From assembly GCA_958296165.1 (NCBI GenBank), contig OY282447.1, forward strand, positions 4,935,154 to 4,999,153: a stretch of 64,000 nt of DNA, written 5' to 3'. The notes under the pieces are model-generated. The model did no database searches. It had not been told where the DNA came from and saw only the letters and a program-made list of their open reading frames with translations. Each line of letters begins with the position of its first letter. The stretch's first letter is position 1. Source of the DNA: an uncultured Pseudomonadales bacterium (GTDB lineage: Bacteria > Pseudomonadota > Gammaproteobacteria > Pseudomonadales > Azotimanducaceae). Made by a program: the position numbers and the translations under genes. Positions 17,277 to 26,135 of this stretch are shown here, in pieces.

Positions 17277-18635
17277 ATGAAACCGGCCAAACTACGCTTC
17301 CTAGCGCTCGCCGCGTTGGCGCTGCCGTGCGCGACCGCACCCGTAACAGGGGCGACGGAAACGGCGGCGATCGCAGAACGGCAAACCATAGACGCAGCGG
17401 TCGCCCGCGTAGCGGCGGGCGAGCACCTCGAGGCCATCAATGTGGTGGAAGCCGCTATCGACACCATCGAGCGGCGCTCCAGCCGCTACGACACCAACTT
17501 GGTGCGGCCGTTGGTGGTGCTCGGCGACGCTCTGGTGGGCGTGGGCGATACCGAAGGCGCATTTGGCGCCTACGACCGCGCCTTGCACATCGCCCGAGTA
17601 AACAATGGCCTGCACCATCCAAGCCAGGTCCTAGTGGTGTACCGGCAAGCCGCGCTGCTGGCCCAAGGCGGCGAATATGCCGAGGCCAACCGTCGCCACG
17701 AATACGCCTACGGCGTGCTGCTGCGCAGCTACGGCGGCGACAGCACGGAACTGCTGCCGGGTCTGTTCGTACTCGCCGACTGGTATATGACCGGCTACAA
17801 CATCTTCTCTGCCCGCGCCCTCTACGAACATGCTGCGAGGGTGGCGGATGCCAGATTGGCAGACGACCACCCAGCCCACATCCGGGCTCTGCGCAGCGTT
17901 GCATCCACCTACCGCAGCGAGCGCTTTCCACCGTTCTATACGCGCCGTTCGAGCCAGTCTTCCTCGCTGGGTTCCTACACGGGTTTCCAGTACCGCCCGG
18001 CGTCCGGCCCCTCGGTAAACAGCTTCGCGAACGGCGAGCGGGCGCTCATCAAGGTCATCAACATCATCCAAGCCCGCGACGGGGCGCGCGGCGGCCGGGA
18101 CGGTGGCGGCCAGGAGAATGGCCAGAAGAGTGGCCAGAATGAAGATCTAGCGTGGGCCATGCTGGAACTCGGCGACTGGTTTCTCATGTTCGAGAAGTAT
18201 GCGCGGGCAGTGTCTTTGTACCGCCGCGTTTGGGAGTTGCTGCAAGACAAACCCGATCTGCTGGCGCGCACATTCAACGCGCCGACGCCGCTGTACATGC
18301 CGCTGCCGAGAGATCCCGAGAAACCGGATCGCGCGGCTGAACAAGATGCGCGCAAGGGAATCGTCGAACTGTCGGTGGACGTCAACGAGCACGGCTTTGT
18401 GAGCAACATCGACACGCTGCGCTCCGAGCCGGCCGACATGATGGATTTCAAGGTGCGGCGGGCGGTGAAGCGCGCCCGCTATCGACCTATCTTCGATGGC
18501 GAATCTCCACAGTCGACAAGCGACGTCCACGTAAGACACACGTTCACCTACTATCCCGAGCAGCAAGCTGCGATCCCGGAAAAGCAAGCCTTCTACGCTG
18601 CGCAGGAAGCCGCGATCGGCGGCGGCGCCGACTAG
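17277..18635 (+). CDS. Periplasmic TPR protein with TonB-like C-terminal domain
   Basis: A 452-residue protein. A signal peptide (about 1-26) is followed by helical TPR-like repeats (ALHIARVNNGLHHP is typical of an A/B pair) to about residue 300. The C-terminal 100 residues read as a TonB C-terminal fold: GIVELSVDVNEHGFVSNIDT, then FKVRRAVKRARYRPIFDGE and a final HTFTYYP strand. Unlike TonB it has no obvious cytoplasmic tail or Pro-rich spacer. The ATG at 17277 is chosen because it opens directly into the signal peptide. It is the first gene of the block and is followed after 17 bp by a lipoprotein. The TonB-like end and the ExbB-like gene at 25320 point to energy transduction across the envelope. 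Confidence 0.7.
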   Translation: MKPAKLRFLALAALALPCATAPVTGATETAAIAERQTIDAAVARVAAGEHLEAINVVEAAIDTIERRSSRYDTNLVRPLVVLGDALVGVGDTEGAFGAYDRALHIARVNNGLHHPSQVLVVYRQAALLAQGGEYAEANRRHEYAYGVLLRSYGGDSTELLPGLFVLADWYMTGYNIFSARALYEHAARVADARLADDHPAHIRALRSVASTYRSERFPPFYTRRSSQSSSLGSYTGFQYRPASGPSVNSFANGERALIKVINIIQARDGARGGRDGGGQENGQKSGQNEDLAWAMLELGDWFLMFEKYARAVSLYRRVWELLQDKPDLLARTFNAPTPLYMPLPRDPEKPDRAAEQDARKGIVELSVDVNEHGFVSNIDTLRSEPADMMDFKVRRAVKRARYRPIFDGESPQSTSDVHVRHTFTYYPEQQAAIPEKQAFYAAQEAAIGGGAD

Positions 18636-18652
18636 TCGGCAAGGAGCTTTCA

Positions 18653-19948
18653 ATGAGTGCATCCGTGCCAAGGAACCAAGACCTCCGCCGCTCGCCGGCA
18701 GTAGCCGTCATCAGCGCATGCGTATTGGCGATTGCTGCGCTGGCAGGTTGCGACAAGCCGATATCTCCACCGCTGCCGCCGCCGCCGAGTCCAAGTGCGG
18801 GCGGAATGCCGAGTTTGCCGTCTTTGCCTTCGCCGTCATCCCAGTCGCCTTCGCTGCCTTCGCCGCCGTCCCCATCGTCCCCGTCATCGCCGTCGTCGCT
18901 GCCTTCGCCGTCATCCCCGTCCTTGCCTTCGCCGTCTTTGCCCTCTCCTTCGTTGCCATCGCCCTCGTTGCCTTCGCCATCCGGAATGCCGTCGCTCCCT
19001 TCACCGGCGAGGCCAGCGCCGCCGTCGGCTTCACGCTCCTCGACGAACGGCGACGACGCTCGGTCGCAGCAGTCGCGCGGTGAACAGTCCGAGGCCAGCA
19101 GCGCGTCCGACGCCCGCAAATCGCGCGGCGATCAGTCCGAAGGCAGCAACCCATCGGAGCGGCAATCGACCGCCGGGCAAGGCGAAGCAGGACGGGATGC
19201 TCGACAAACCGCGCAGGCCAACGAAACGGCCGACGGTGCGGCGGCGCAAGACGGCGCAGAGCAGGCCGCCGGCCGGCCCGGTGAGGATGATTGGGAAACG
19301 AGTACCGAACTGCCGGGCGTCGCTGGCGATGCGAGCCGCCAAGGCGACGAGTCCGACCGCAGCGCCGGCGACGAATCCGAAGCTAGCGCCGGCGACGAAG
19401 ACGGCACGGACGGCGACGAGGTAGCGAGCGATGGCGTACTCGGCACAGACCGGCAGTCGCCGGATGGAGAGGACGAAGGTGGCGCGGGCGCCGAGCTGGA
19501 ACGCGCCCTCGACGATTTAGACGGCGACATCCTCAACAAACGCATAGCCGCCCAAGACCGCGCCAAGGATCCGAGAGAGCAGGCCAGCGGCGGCGGCCAA
19601 GCGGACGCAGACAACGCCGGCCAACCGGGTACCAACGACGACAGCGGCGGCGCCGCGCCCGGGCGTCGAACCATCGCCTCCACCATGCCCAGTGCGCCGC
19701 CGTTGCCGGGCCCGGAGACGCCCGACATGCCGGACGCGAGGGATGAAGACGTGGTCGCCCGCCAACTCCGCGAAGCCGCTATGGCGGAGAAGAACCCGCA
19801 GCTGCGCGCTGCGCTCTGGGAGGAGTACGAGCGCTACGTATCCGGTCTGCGCGGGCGCAGAGCGAAACGCGCGAGCAACTATGCGCCCCAATATGCGCCC
19901 CAAGTAGCGAGGCCAGCCGGCCAGCGCAACGTCAGCCGCGGCCAGTAG
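18653..19948 (+). CDS. Lipoprotein with Pro/Ser-rich linker, unknown function
   Basis: A 431-residue protein with a lipoprotein signal (IAALAGC, Cys about 33) and an AAGGAG ribosome-binding site. After the lipid anchor comes a very biased stretch of PSLPSPS-type repeats (about 45-120), then an acidic Asp/Gly/Ala/Ser-rich region. A short ordered C-terminal part has helical charge patterning (LREAAMAEKNPQLRAALWEE). It resembles a long flexible spacer anchored in a membrane, able to span the periplasm or peptidoglycan. No known domain is recognised. It sits between the TonB-like TPR protein and a second lipoprotein. Confidence 0.7.
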   Translation: MSASVPRNQDLRRSPAVAVISACVLAIAALAGCDKPISPPLPPPPSPSAGGMPSLPSLPSPSSQSPSLPSPPSPSSPSSPSSLPSPSSPSLPSPSLPSPSLPSPSLPSPSGMPSLPSPARPAPPSASRSSTNGDDARSQQSRGEQSEASSASDARKSRGDQSEGSNPSERQSTAGQGEAGRDARQTAQANETADGAAAQDGAEQAAGRPGEDDWETSTELPGVAGDASRQGDESDRSAGDESEASAGDEDGTDGDEVASDGVLGTDRQSPDGEDEGGAGAELERALDDLDGDILNKRIAAQDRAKDPREQASGGGQADADNAGQPGTNDDSGGAAPGRRTIASTMPSAPPLPGPETPDMPDARDEDVVARQLREAAMAEKNPQLRAALWEEYERYVSGLRGRRAKRASNYAPQYAPQVARPAGQRNVSRGQ

Positions 19949-19955
19949 CGTCGCT

Positions 19956-21272
19956 ATGCTCGTACACGACACCGCCGCTCGTTGCCTTTTCCGTCACCGG
20001 CGCCAGTGCCGCGCCAAGTCGCTCGCGGAGAGCGCGGTCGCGCGCCTCGCAGCAACGCTCGCGTCCGCTTGCGTACTGGTAGGTTGCGGCTCCCACACCG
20101 TGCGGGTGGTGGACATGACCCCACCCGCGCAAGTTGAAACTCGCGAGAACCAATTGCTCGATGTGGGCGTGGCGGTCCTGGACGCCAACGTGCCCGATGC
20201 GTTCGACGACCAAGTGGCGCAGAACATCACCGAAGAAGTACGGCGAGCGGAAGCCAACTACATCGCCTACTTCACCAAGGAACTGCTGCAATCCACCGGC
20301 AACTGGGGCGCCGTGCGCGTGGTGCCGCGCCACACCCACGCCGTCGATGTCACCGTCGCCGGCACCATCGTGCATTCCGACGGCGAGCGGCTCATCGTGC
20401 ATGTGCAGGTTGTGGACGCGCGCGGCAGCGTGTGGTTGGACAGCACCTACGAGGCATTGGCCAGCAAGTTCGCCTACGACAATTCCGTGCCGTCCAACAT
20501 CGACCCGTTCCAGTCCATCTACCGAGGCTTGGCGGACGATATGCTGGCCTACCGCACGACGTTGACCGAAGACGACATCCGCTCCATCCGCGCCACCGCG
20601 GAGCTGAAGTTCGCCCGCGACTTGGCGGCGGACGCATTCGCGAGCTACGTCGCCGAAACGGAACCGGGCGTCTTCGAGGTGCGCCGTCTTCCAGCCGAAG
20701 ACGACCCCATGCTCGATCGCGTCCGCAAAGTGCGCGAACGGGAGTATTTGTTCATCGACACTTTGGACGAATACTTCGACGACTTCCGCAACCGCATGTA
20801 CCCCACCTACCAGAACTGGCGCGAAGCCACATACGGCGAAGCCATCGCCTATCGCCAACAGCGCGACAAGGCCCGCCGGCACGCGATCGCCGGCGCCATC
20901 GGCATCGCGGCTGGCATCGCCGCACAGACCAGCGGCCAAAGGGTGACCCGCTACGGAGGCGCGGTGAGCATCATCGGCGGCGCCATGGTGGTCAAGGACT
21001 CCATCCAAAAATACGCCGACGCCAAGGTTCACAGCGAAGTGTTGCGCGAGCTCGGCACGTCCGCCGAAGCGGAGATTTCGCCGCACACCATCGAACTGGA
21101 AAACCGCACCATCAGCCTGCAGGGCACGGTGGCCAAACAGTACGAGCAGCTGCGGGCCGTATTGAAGCAGCTCTATTACGAGGATCTCGGTGCTGCGCTG
21201 CCGAGCGAAGACGCCTTGGCCAACGCCGCAACGGAAGCCAGCCTCGAAGAGCAACTCGATGCGCCACTCTAA
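19956..21272 (+). CDS. Lipoprotein with C-terminal glycine-rich hydrophobic segment, unknown function
   Basis: A 438-residue protein. A long basic N-region leads to the lipobox LVGC (Cys about 44). Residues about 55-175 form an alpha/beta domain with VAVLDANVPD and VTVAGTIVHSDGERLIVHV, like TolB-N/CsgG-type outer-membrane-associated domains. A hydrophobic Gly-rich stretch (AGAIGIAAGIAAQTSG and YGGAVSIIGGAMVV, about 305-345) may insert in a membrane. The start codon lacks a clear ribosome-binding site and gives an unusually long N-region, but no better in-frame start exists. It overlaps the next gene by 14 bp. No named family is recognised. Confidence 0.65.
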   Translation: MLVHDTAARCLFRHRRQCRAKSLAESAVARLAATLASACVLVGCGSHTVRVVDMTPPAQVETRENQLLDVGVAVLDANVPDAFDDQVAQNITEEVRRAEANYIAYFTKELLQSTGNWGAVRVVPRHTHAVDVTVAGTIVHSDGERLIVHVQVVDARGSVWLDSTYEALASKFAYDNSVPSNIDPFQSIYRGLADDMLAYRTTLTEDDIRSIRATAELKFARDLAADAFASYVAETEPGVFEVRRLPAEDDPMLDRVRKVREREYLFIDTLDEYFDDFRNRMYPTYQNWREATYGEAIAYRQQRDKARRHAIAGAIGIAAGIAAQTSGQRVTRYGGAVSIIGGAMVVKDSIQKYADAKVHSEVLRELGTSAEAEISPHTIELENRTISLQGTVAKQYEQLRAVLKQLYYEDLGAALPSEDALANAATEASLEEQLDAPL

Positions 21273-22824
21273 CGGGCCTGACGGACCCGACGAGCCCGAC
21301 TCGCCTGACGCGCCCAACGAGCCCATCGTCATCCAGCCCGCTGCCGCGCCGCTTTCGCGCGGGGCAACGCAGCGCAGCACTGCCAAGGAGCGTTCGCGGC
21401 GGCGGCTGTCGATGCTCCGCGTGGCGGCATTCTGCGCCGCCTTGGCGACGCTCGGCGGCGTTGCCGCTTTCGTCTTCCTCGCTTTGCCGGAGCACGTCGA
21501 GACGCCACTGCACAGCCCCTCGCCCGCTGCCCAGCCGGCCGCCGTTGGCCGCCAACAGCGCACGGACGAGACCATTCCCCCATATCGCGCCCTCGAACTC
21601 GCGCAGGCGCGGAAGCGGGCTGAGGACGGCCTCAAGGACTTCGTAGACCTGCAACTCACGCTGGAGCAGGAACTCAACGCGGCGGCGTGGGGCGAACATG
21701 ATCTCGCCGCAATCAAAGACCGCGCCAACGCGGCCGACACGCTCTTTCTAGAGACCAAATACGATGCCGCCATCGCCGAATACGCCGGTGCCGTGGCGGA
21801 TTTGCAGGCGCTCTTGGCGAAGGGCAATGCGTTGTTCGACGCCGCCTTGGCAGCCGGCAACGCAGCCCTCGAAGAACGCGATGTCGGCGCCGCCAGCGAG
21901 GCATTCGAGCGCGCCTTGGCGATCCGCCCGGACGACCCGCGCGCCGCAACGGGCGCTGCCCGCGCCGCCAAGCTGCCGGAGGTGGTCGCGCTCCTGCGCG
22001 AGAGCGAACGTGCCGCCTTGCGCGGCGATTTCGACCGCGTCTACGAGCTGTTGACGCAGGCGCGAAGCCTCGATCCAGCAACGCCGGGCCTCGACGCACG
22101 CTTCGCCGCCATCGCCACAACGCGCGCCGTAGAACGCCGCAAGGCCAAGCTCTCGACCGGCTTCGCAGCGCTGGAACGCGGCGATTACGACAACGCCCTC
22201 GACGCCTTCGCCGCGGTACTGCGCGACTACCCAGAAGACGCTGCGGCCTTGGCTGGCCGCCAACAAGCCGAGCAGGCGGAAATACTGGCCGCCATCGACA
22301 GCCTGCGGGCAACGGCGCTGGCGCAATTGCAGGCCGAGGACTGGGACGGCGCACTCGCCAGCTACGACGAGGCACTCTCCATCGACCCATCGCTGCAGTT
22401 CGCCCGCGACGGCAGGCGCCTCGTCCAAGCCCGAGTCGATTTGATCGAAGCCATGGATCGCTTGATCGCCGACCCCAGTCTCTTGTCCGCCGACCGCGAG
22501 TTCCAAGCCGCGCTCGAGGTATTGCGTCTCGCTGGCGACGAGACCGACGCTGGCGAGACTTTCGCCGCTCGATTGGCCACGTTCGAGGATGTGATCGAAC
22601 GCAGCGCCACGCCGGTGCCGCTGGTGCTGCTATCCGACAACGCCACCGAAGTGGTCATCCACAAAGTGGGCGCGATCGGCACCTTCGCCCGCCGCGAAGT
22701 GCCGCTGCGGCCGGGCCGCTACGTGATTGTCGGCAGCCGCGACGGCTGCCGCGACGTGCGCAAGGAAATCCTCCTTACCGCCGACATGCCGCCGGTGGAC
22801 ATCCGCTGTGTGGAGCACATCTAG
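21259..22824 (+). CDS. Inner-membrane-anchored TPR protein
   Basis: A 521-residue protein. A cytoplasmic tail begins with a 9-bp-periodic repeat giving GPDGPDEPDSPDAP, then one membrane helix (about 54-76), then a periplasmic helical region with clear TPR-like units such as RGDYDNALDAFAAVLRDYP and EDWDGALASYDEALSIDP. The C-terminus (from about 455) is a small beta domain with VVIHKVGAIGTF and LRPGRYVIVGSRDG, a PEGA-like fold. The ATG at 21259 overlaps the previous gene by 14 bp and is the first start near the gene border. TPR and PEGA-like parts suggest a scaffold for peptidoglycan- or envelope-bound partners. Confidence 0.7.
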   Translation: MRHSNGPDGPDEPDSPDAPNEPIVIQPAAAPLSRGATQRSTAKERSRRRLSMLRVAAFCAALATLGGVAAFVFLALPEHVETPLHSPSPAAQPAAVGRQQRTDETIPPYRALELAQARKRAEDGLKDFVDLQLTLEQELNAAAWGEHDLAAIKDRANAADTLFLETKYDAAIAEYAGAVADLQALLAKGNALFDAALAAGNAALEERDVGAASEAFERALAIRPDDPRAATGAARAAKLPEVVALLRESERAALRGDFDRVYELLTQARSLDPATPGLDARFAAIATTRAVERRKAKLSTGFAALERGDYDNALDAFAAVLRDYPEDAAALAGRQQAEQAEILAAIDSLRATALAQLQAEDWDGALASYDEALSIDPSLQFARDGRRLVQARVDLIEAMDRLIADPSLLSADREFQAALEVLRLAGDETDAGETFAARLATFEDVIERSATPVPLVLLSDNATEVVIHKVGAIGTFARREVPLRPGRYVIVGSRDGCRDVRKEILLTADMPPVDIRCVEHI

Positions 22825-22848
22825 CGCGGCGAGCGCCAGGATCGGCCA

Positions 22849-24939
22849 TTGGAAGAGAACATAGCGGCCACAGCGCGCCGGCCGCCGAGCGAGCACGGCG
22901 ACGACCAGACAATAGAGGCGGTACGTTTTCGCCCCACCAAGACGGCCGAACGCGAGCGCAAGCCGCTGTTCACGCCGGCGCGCGCCGCCCTGTTGGCGGC
23001 CGCCAGCCTTGCAGCTTGGTTCCTGTGGTTCATCTTCACCGCCAAATCGGTTCGCATCGAGGTGCGGCCAGGCGCCGACGCATTAGCCATTGAGGGCGGC
23101 TTCGCCTTCCAGCTGGGCGAAGTCCACCTGCTTCGCCAAGGCGGCTATCGAGTGCGCGCCAGCGCCGCCGGCTACCAGCCGATCGAACGCGGCGTGCGAA
23201 TCGGCGCAGCGCGCAACCAAACGGTCGTTTTGGAATTGACCAAACTGCCCGGCCGGGTGAGGTTCGAGGTCGATCCGGTCGGCGCCGTGGTCGAAGTCGC
23301 CGGCGACGGCGAGCAGAGCGGCCAAGCGCCATTCGAGGCGACCATCGCCGCCGGCCCGCAAGCGGCCTTCGTGAGCCATCCGCGCTACCAGGGCGCCACT
23401 GTTGAGTTCGAGGTCGAAGGGATGGATCGAGCGCAGACGGTGGCCGTGGCGCTTGCGCCGAACTGGGCCGACGTCACCGTGCCAACGCAGCCAGCCGGCG
23501 CCGAAGTGCTGATCGACGGCGAACCTGCCGAGGTGAAGACGCCCGGCCCCGTCGCGATCCTGGCAGGCGAACATCGCATCGCCGTGAAGCTCGCTGGCTA
23601 CAAGACGTGGACCGACATCCTGCACATCCAAGCCGGCGCAGACATAGCGCTGCCGGCCATCGCCCTCGAGAAGGCCGACGGCATCGTCGTGATCGACTCT
23701 GCGCCGCGCGGCGCAAGCATCACCGTAAACGGCAGCTACCGCGGCGTCACGCCGCTCGAAGTCGCACTGCACCCCGCCCGGCGCCACCAAGTCCGCGCCT
23801 TGAAGGTGGGCCACGCGCCGGCCGAGCGCACGTTGGAAGTGGGCTCCGGCAAAGAACGCCGCATCTCCTTCACGCTAGAGGCATTGCAGGGCGACTTGGC
23901 CATCCAAACGCAGCCCGAAGGAGCGGAGCTGTGGATCGATGGCCAACGCCACGGCGCGGCTGCCGGCGTCGTCAGCCTGGCCGCGGTGCCGCACGAGATC
24001 GAGATCAAGAAGGAAGGGCACGCCAGCTACCGCAAGACGGTGGTGCCGCAACCGGGCTTCGTGCAGGAACTGAAGGTGCGCCTCTTGACGTTGGAGGAGG
24101 CGCGCATGGAGGCGCTGCGCCGCGTGCGCACCACCAGCGAAGGCCACCAGCTCGTGCTGCTGAGCCCGTCGCCGATCCGCATGGGCGCGTCGCGCCGGGA
24201 GCCGGGGCGCCGTGCCAACGAGACGCTGCGTACCGCCAATCTCACGAGGCTGTTCTACCTCAGCCGCCACGAGGTGACCAACCGCCAATTCCGCGCCTTC
24301 GCCAGCGGCCATTCTTCCAGGGCCTTCCAGAACCACAACCTCGACGAAGACCAGCAGCCGGTGGTGCGCGTCTCCTGGACCGAAGCGGCCCAGTATTGCA
24401 ACTGGCTGTCGCGCAAGGACGGCCTCGATCCTTTCTACCAAGAGGAGTATGGCAAGATCAGCGGCTTCGATGCCGAGGCGCTCGGCTACCGACTGCCTAC
24501 GGAGGCGGAATGGGCGTGGAGCGCGCGTCACGTCGAGGAGTCGGACATGCCGCTGCGCTTCGCTTGGGGCGAAAAACTGCCGCCGCCGGATCGGCACGGC
24601 AACTACGCCGACCGCTCGGCCTCCCATCTAGTCGCCCGCATCGTCTTCGACTACAACGACAACTACATCGTCAGTGCGCCGGTGGGCACTTTCCCGGCCA
24701 ACGCCAAAGGCATCTACGACCTAGCCGGCAACGTGGCGGAGTGGACGCACGACTACTACGAGATCCCGCGCAGCGCGGAGACCTTGAACCCGCTGGGGCC
24801 CAAGGAAGGCGAATACCATGTGATCCGCGGCGCCAGCTGGCAGAAGGGCACCGTGACCGACCTGCGCCTGTCGTTTCGCGACTACGGCGCGGAGGGGCGC
24901 CACGACGTGGGCTTCCGCATCGCCCGGTTCGCGGAGTGA
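22849..24939 (+). CDS. Membrane protein with tandem PEGA domains fused to an FGE/sulfatase-modifying-like domain
   Basis: A 696-residue protein. A cytoplasmic tail and membrane helix (about 46-66) lead to about five PEGA repeats (70-410), shown by units such as RVRFEVDPVGAVVEV, AEVLIDGEPAEV, ASITVNGSYRGVTPLEV and AELWIDGQRHG. Residues about 430-696 form a formylglycine-generating-enzyme-like fold: YLSRHEVTNRQF, VRVSWTEAAQYCNWLS, YRLPTEAEWAWSAR, YDLAGNVAEWTHDYY and VIRGASW. The block after RGASW lacks the catalytic cysteine of true FGE, so it is probably a binding domain. The start is a TTG at 22849 with CAGGA before it. It is followed after 2 bp by a small secreted protein. Confidence 0.8.
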   Translation: MEENIAATARRPPSEHGDDQTIEAVRFRPTKTAERERKPLFTPARAALLAAASLAAWFLWFIFTAKSVRIEVRPGADALAIEGGFAFQLGEVHLLRQGGYRVRASAAGYQPIERGVRIGAARNQTVVLELTKLPGRVRFEVDPVGAVVEVAGDGEQSGQAPFEATIAAGPQAAFVSHPRYQGATVEFEVEGMDRAQTVAVALAPNWADVTVPTQPAGAEVLIDGEPAEVKTPGPVAILAGEHRIAVKLAGYKTWTDILHIQAGADIALPAIALEKADGIVVIDSAPRGASITVNGSYRGVTPLEVALHPARRHQVRALKVGHAPAERTLEVGSGKERRISFTLEALQGDLAIQTQPEGAELWIDGQRHGAAAGVVSLAAVPHEIEIKKEGHASYRKTVVPQPGFVQELKVRLLTLEEARMEALRRVRTTSEGHQLVLLSPSPIRMGASRREPGRRANETLRTANLTRLFYLSRHEVTNRQFRAFASGHSSRAFQNHNLDEDQQPVVRVSWTEAAQYCNWLSRKDGLDPFYQEEYGKISGFDAEALGYRLPTEAEWAWSARHVEESDMPLRFAWGEKLPPPDRHGNYADRSASHLVARIVFDYNDNYIVSAPVGTFPANAKGIYDLAGNVAEWTHDYYEIPRSAETLNPLGPKEGEYHVIRGASWQKGTVTDLRLSFRDYGAEGRHDVGFRIARFAE

Positions 24940-24941
24940 AG

Positions 24942-25280
24942 ATGGCATTGAATCGCGGCCGCAGCGCCCTGCTCGCTTGCCTGGGCTTGCTGGCCTGGTG
25001 CGCCAGCGGCCAAACCGACGACGACGCCGAGCCGCCGCCCTTGCCGTCCACTGAGCAGTCCGAGGCGCAATCCGGGGCTGCGCAAGACGACGCCGCGGCC
25101 GAGCGGCCGGCTGCCGAGGAGCAAGCTGGTGGCGAGCAGGCTGGTGGCGAGCAAGCTGGTGGCGAGCAAGCTGGTGGCGAGCAAGCTGACGACCAAGACG
25201 CAGCGCCGTCGGAGGAAGTGTTCACCCCAAGCGAGAACATCTCCGAGGACATCGCCGTGCCTCTGCCGGTAGACATCTAA
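24942..25280 (+). CDS. Small secreted acidic repeat protein
   Basis: A 112-residue protein with a hydrophobic N-terminus (about 8-23) ending LLAWCASG; the residue before Cys is Trp, so a true lipobox is doubtful. The mature part is Glu/Ala/Gln-rich with four and a half copies of EQAGG encoded by a 15-bp tandem array, then a conserved-looking tail, PSENISEDIAVPLPVDI. It lies 2 bp after the PEGA-FGE gene and 39 bp before the ExbB-like gene. Function is unknown; the number of repeats may vary between strains. Confidence 0.6.
   Translation: MALNRGRSALLACLGLLAWCASGQTDDDAEPPPLPSTEQSEAQSGAAQDDAAAERPAAEEQAGGEQAGGEQAGGEQAGGEQADDQDAAPSEEVFTPSENISEDIAVPLPVDI
25119..25190. repeat. 15-bp tandem array, about 4.8 copies
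   Basis: Units of GAGCAAGCTGGTGGC start at 25119, 25134 (one base different), 25149 and 25164, with a partial unit at 25179-25190. The array encodes EQAGG and keeps the frame, so copy-number changes would alter protein length without breaking the gene. Confidence 0.9.
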
Positions 25281-25319
25281 TGCCCCTAACACCTCTAAGC
25301 AACACCACGAAGTAACGCC

Positions 25320-26120
25320 ATGAAGAAAACGCTGCCCTTCGAGTTCGTCTATCAAGTGATCGCGCTGGTGCTCGCCGTCATCATCGTCCACTTGGTGTAC
25401 GTCACCATCGTGCGCCCCAACGCCGACGCGATCCTGCAGGCGCAGGCTGAACAAGCTGCGGCAGGCGGCGAGTTCGTGTCGGACCGCTCGCTGTACGTGG
25501 TGCTGCGCGACTACGAGCAGGAATCCTGCTTCATCCTCGGCTTGTGGGCGATGTCCATCATGGGCCTCAAGGCGAGGAACTCGCTGCGCGAGCGCGGCAT
25601 GTTGCAGCGGCGCTTCGTCGAGCTGTCGGAAGGCATGAGCATTCTGCCGGAGGACACCCGCGAGTATTCCCGGCCATTGCAGGCGCTGCCGGATTCCACC
25701 CGCGCCCACCTGCTGCCCCGAGCGCTCTTGGCGGCGCTGCAACGCTTCGCCTCCACGCACAACGTGCAAGACGTCTCGGATGCGGTGCGCGCGGTTTGCG
25801 ATACGGAGTCGGATCGCTTGGACAGCGAACTGGCAATGGTGCGCTACATCGCCTGGGCCATTCCCTCGATCGGCTTCATCGGCACCGTGCGCGGCATCGG
25901 CGACGCCTTGGGCCAAGCCTACCAAGCGGTGGAGGGAGACATCACCGGCGTAACGGTGAGCTTGGGCGTTGCCTTCAACTCCACTTTCGTGGCGCTGGTG
26001 ATCAGCATCTTCGTGATGTTCCTGATGCACCAGGTGCAGCTGGTGCAGGAACGGCTGGTGCTGGACACGCAGCACTACTGCGACGACTTTCTCGTTCGAC
26101 ACATGCAAGTGCGGGCGTAG
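25320..26120 (+). CDS. MotA/TolQ/ExbB-type proton channel protein
   Basis: A 266-residue inner-membrane protein. Hydrophobic segments lie at about 8-30, 67-82, 180-205 and 215-240. The family signature of the last two helices is present: IPSIGFIGTVRGIGDALGQAY, matching the LLGLLGTVxGL type block of ExbB/TolQ, then VAFNSTFVALVISIFVMFL. Such proteins form the pentameric channel that, with an ExbD/TolR/MotB partner, uses the proton gradient to drive movement across the envelope. No separate exbD or tolR gene is here. The two VWA proteins encoded further along carry ExbD-like helices instead. It is followed by the Hsp70-like gene after 15 bp. Confidence 0.85.
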   Translation: MKKTLPFEFVYQVIALVLAVIIVHLVYVTIVRPNADAILQAQAEQAAAGGEFVSDRSLYVVLRDYEQESCFILGLWAMSIMGLKARNSLRERGMLQRRFVELSEGMSILPEDTREYSRPLQALPDSTRAHLLPRALLAALQRFASTHNVQDVSDAVRAVCDTESDRLDSELAMVRYIAWAIPSIGFIGTVRGIGDALGQAYQAVEGDITGVTVSLGVAFNSTFVALVISIFVMFLMHQVQLVQERLVLDTQHYCDDFLVRHMQVRA

Positions 26121-26135
26121 GCGGGGCTGAAGCTG

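Noticed and set aside
16697-17467. Upstream extension of the TrlF-like frame by 257 codons
   Set aside because: The added part is low-complexity, overlaps the Rpn-like remnant and the dispersed repeat, and the AGGAGG-supported start at 16696 fits the family.
18780-19000. Repeated PSLPSPS coding stretch considered as a CRISPR-like or non-coding repeat
   Set aside because: The repeats are short, uneven and in frame within a lipoprotein gene, without spacers.
19932-21971. 679-codon minus-strand frame opposite the lipoprotein and TPR genes
   Set aside because: Biased composition, no ribosome-binding site, and it spans the border of two well-supported plus-strand genes.
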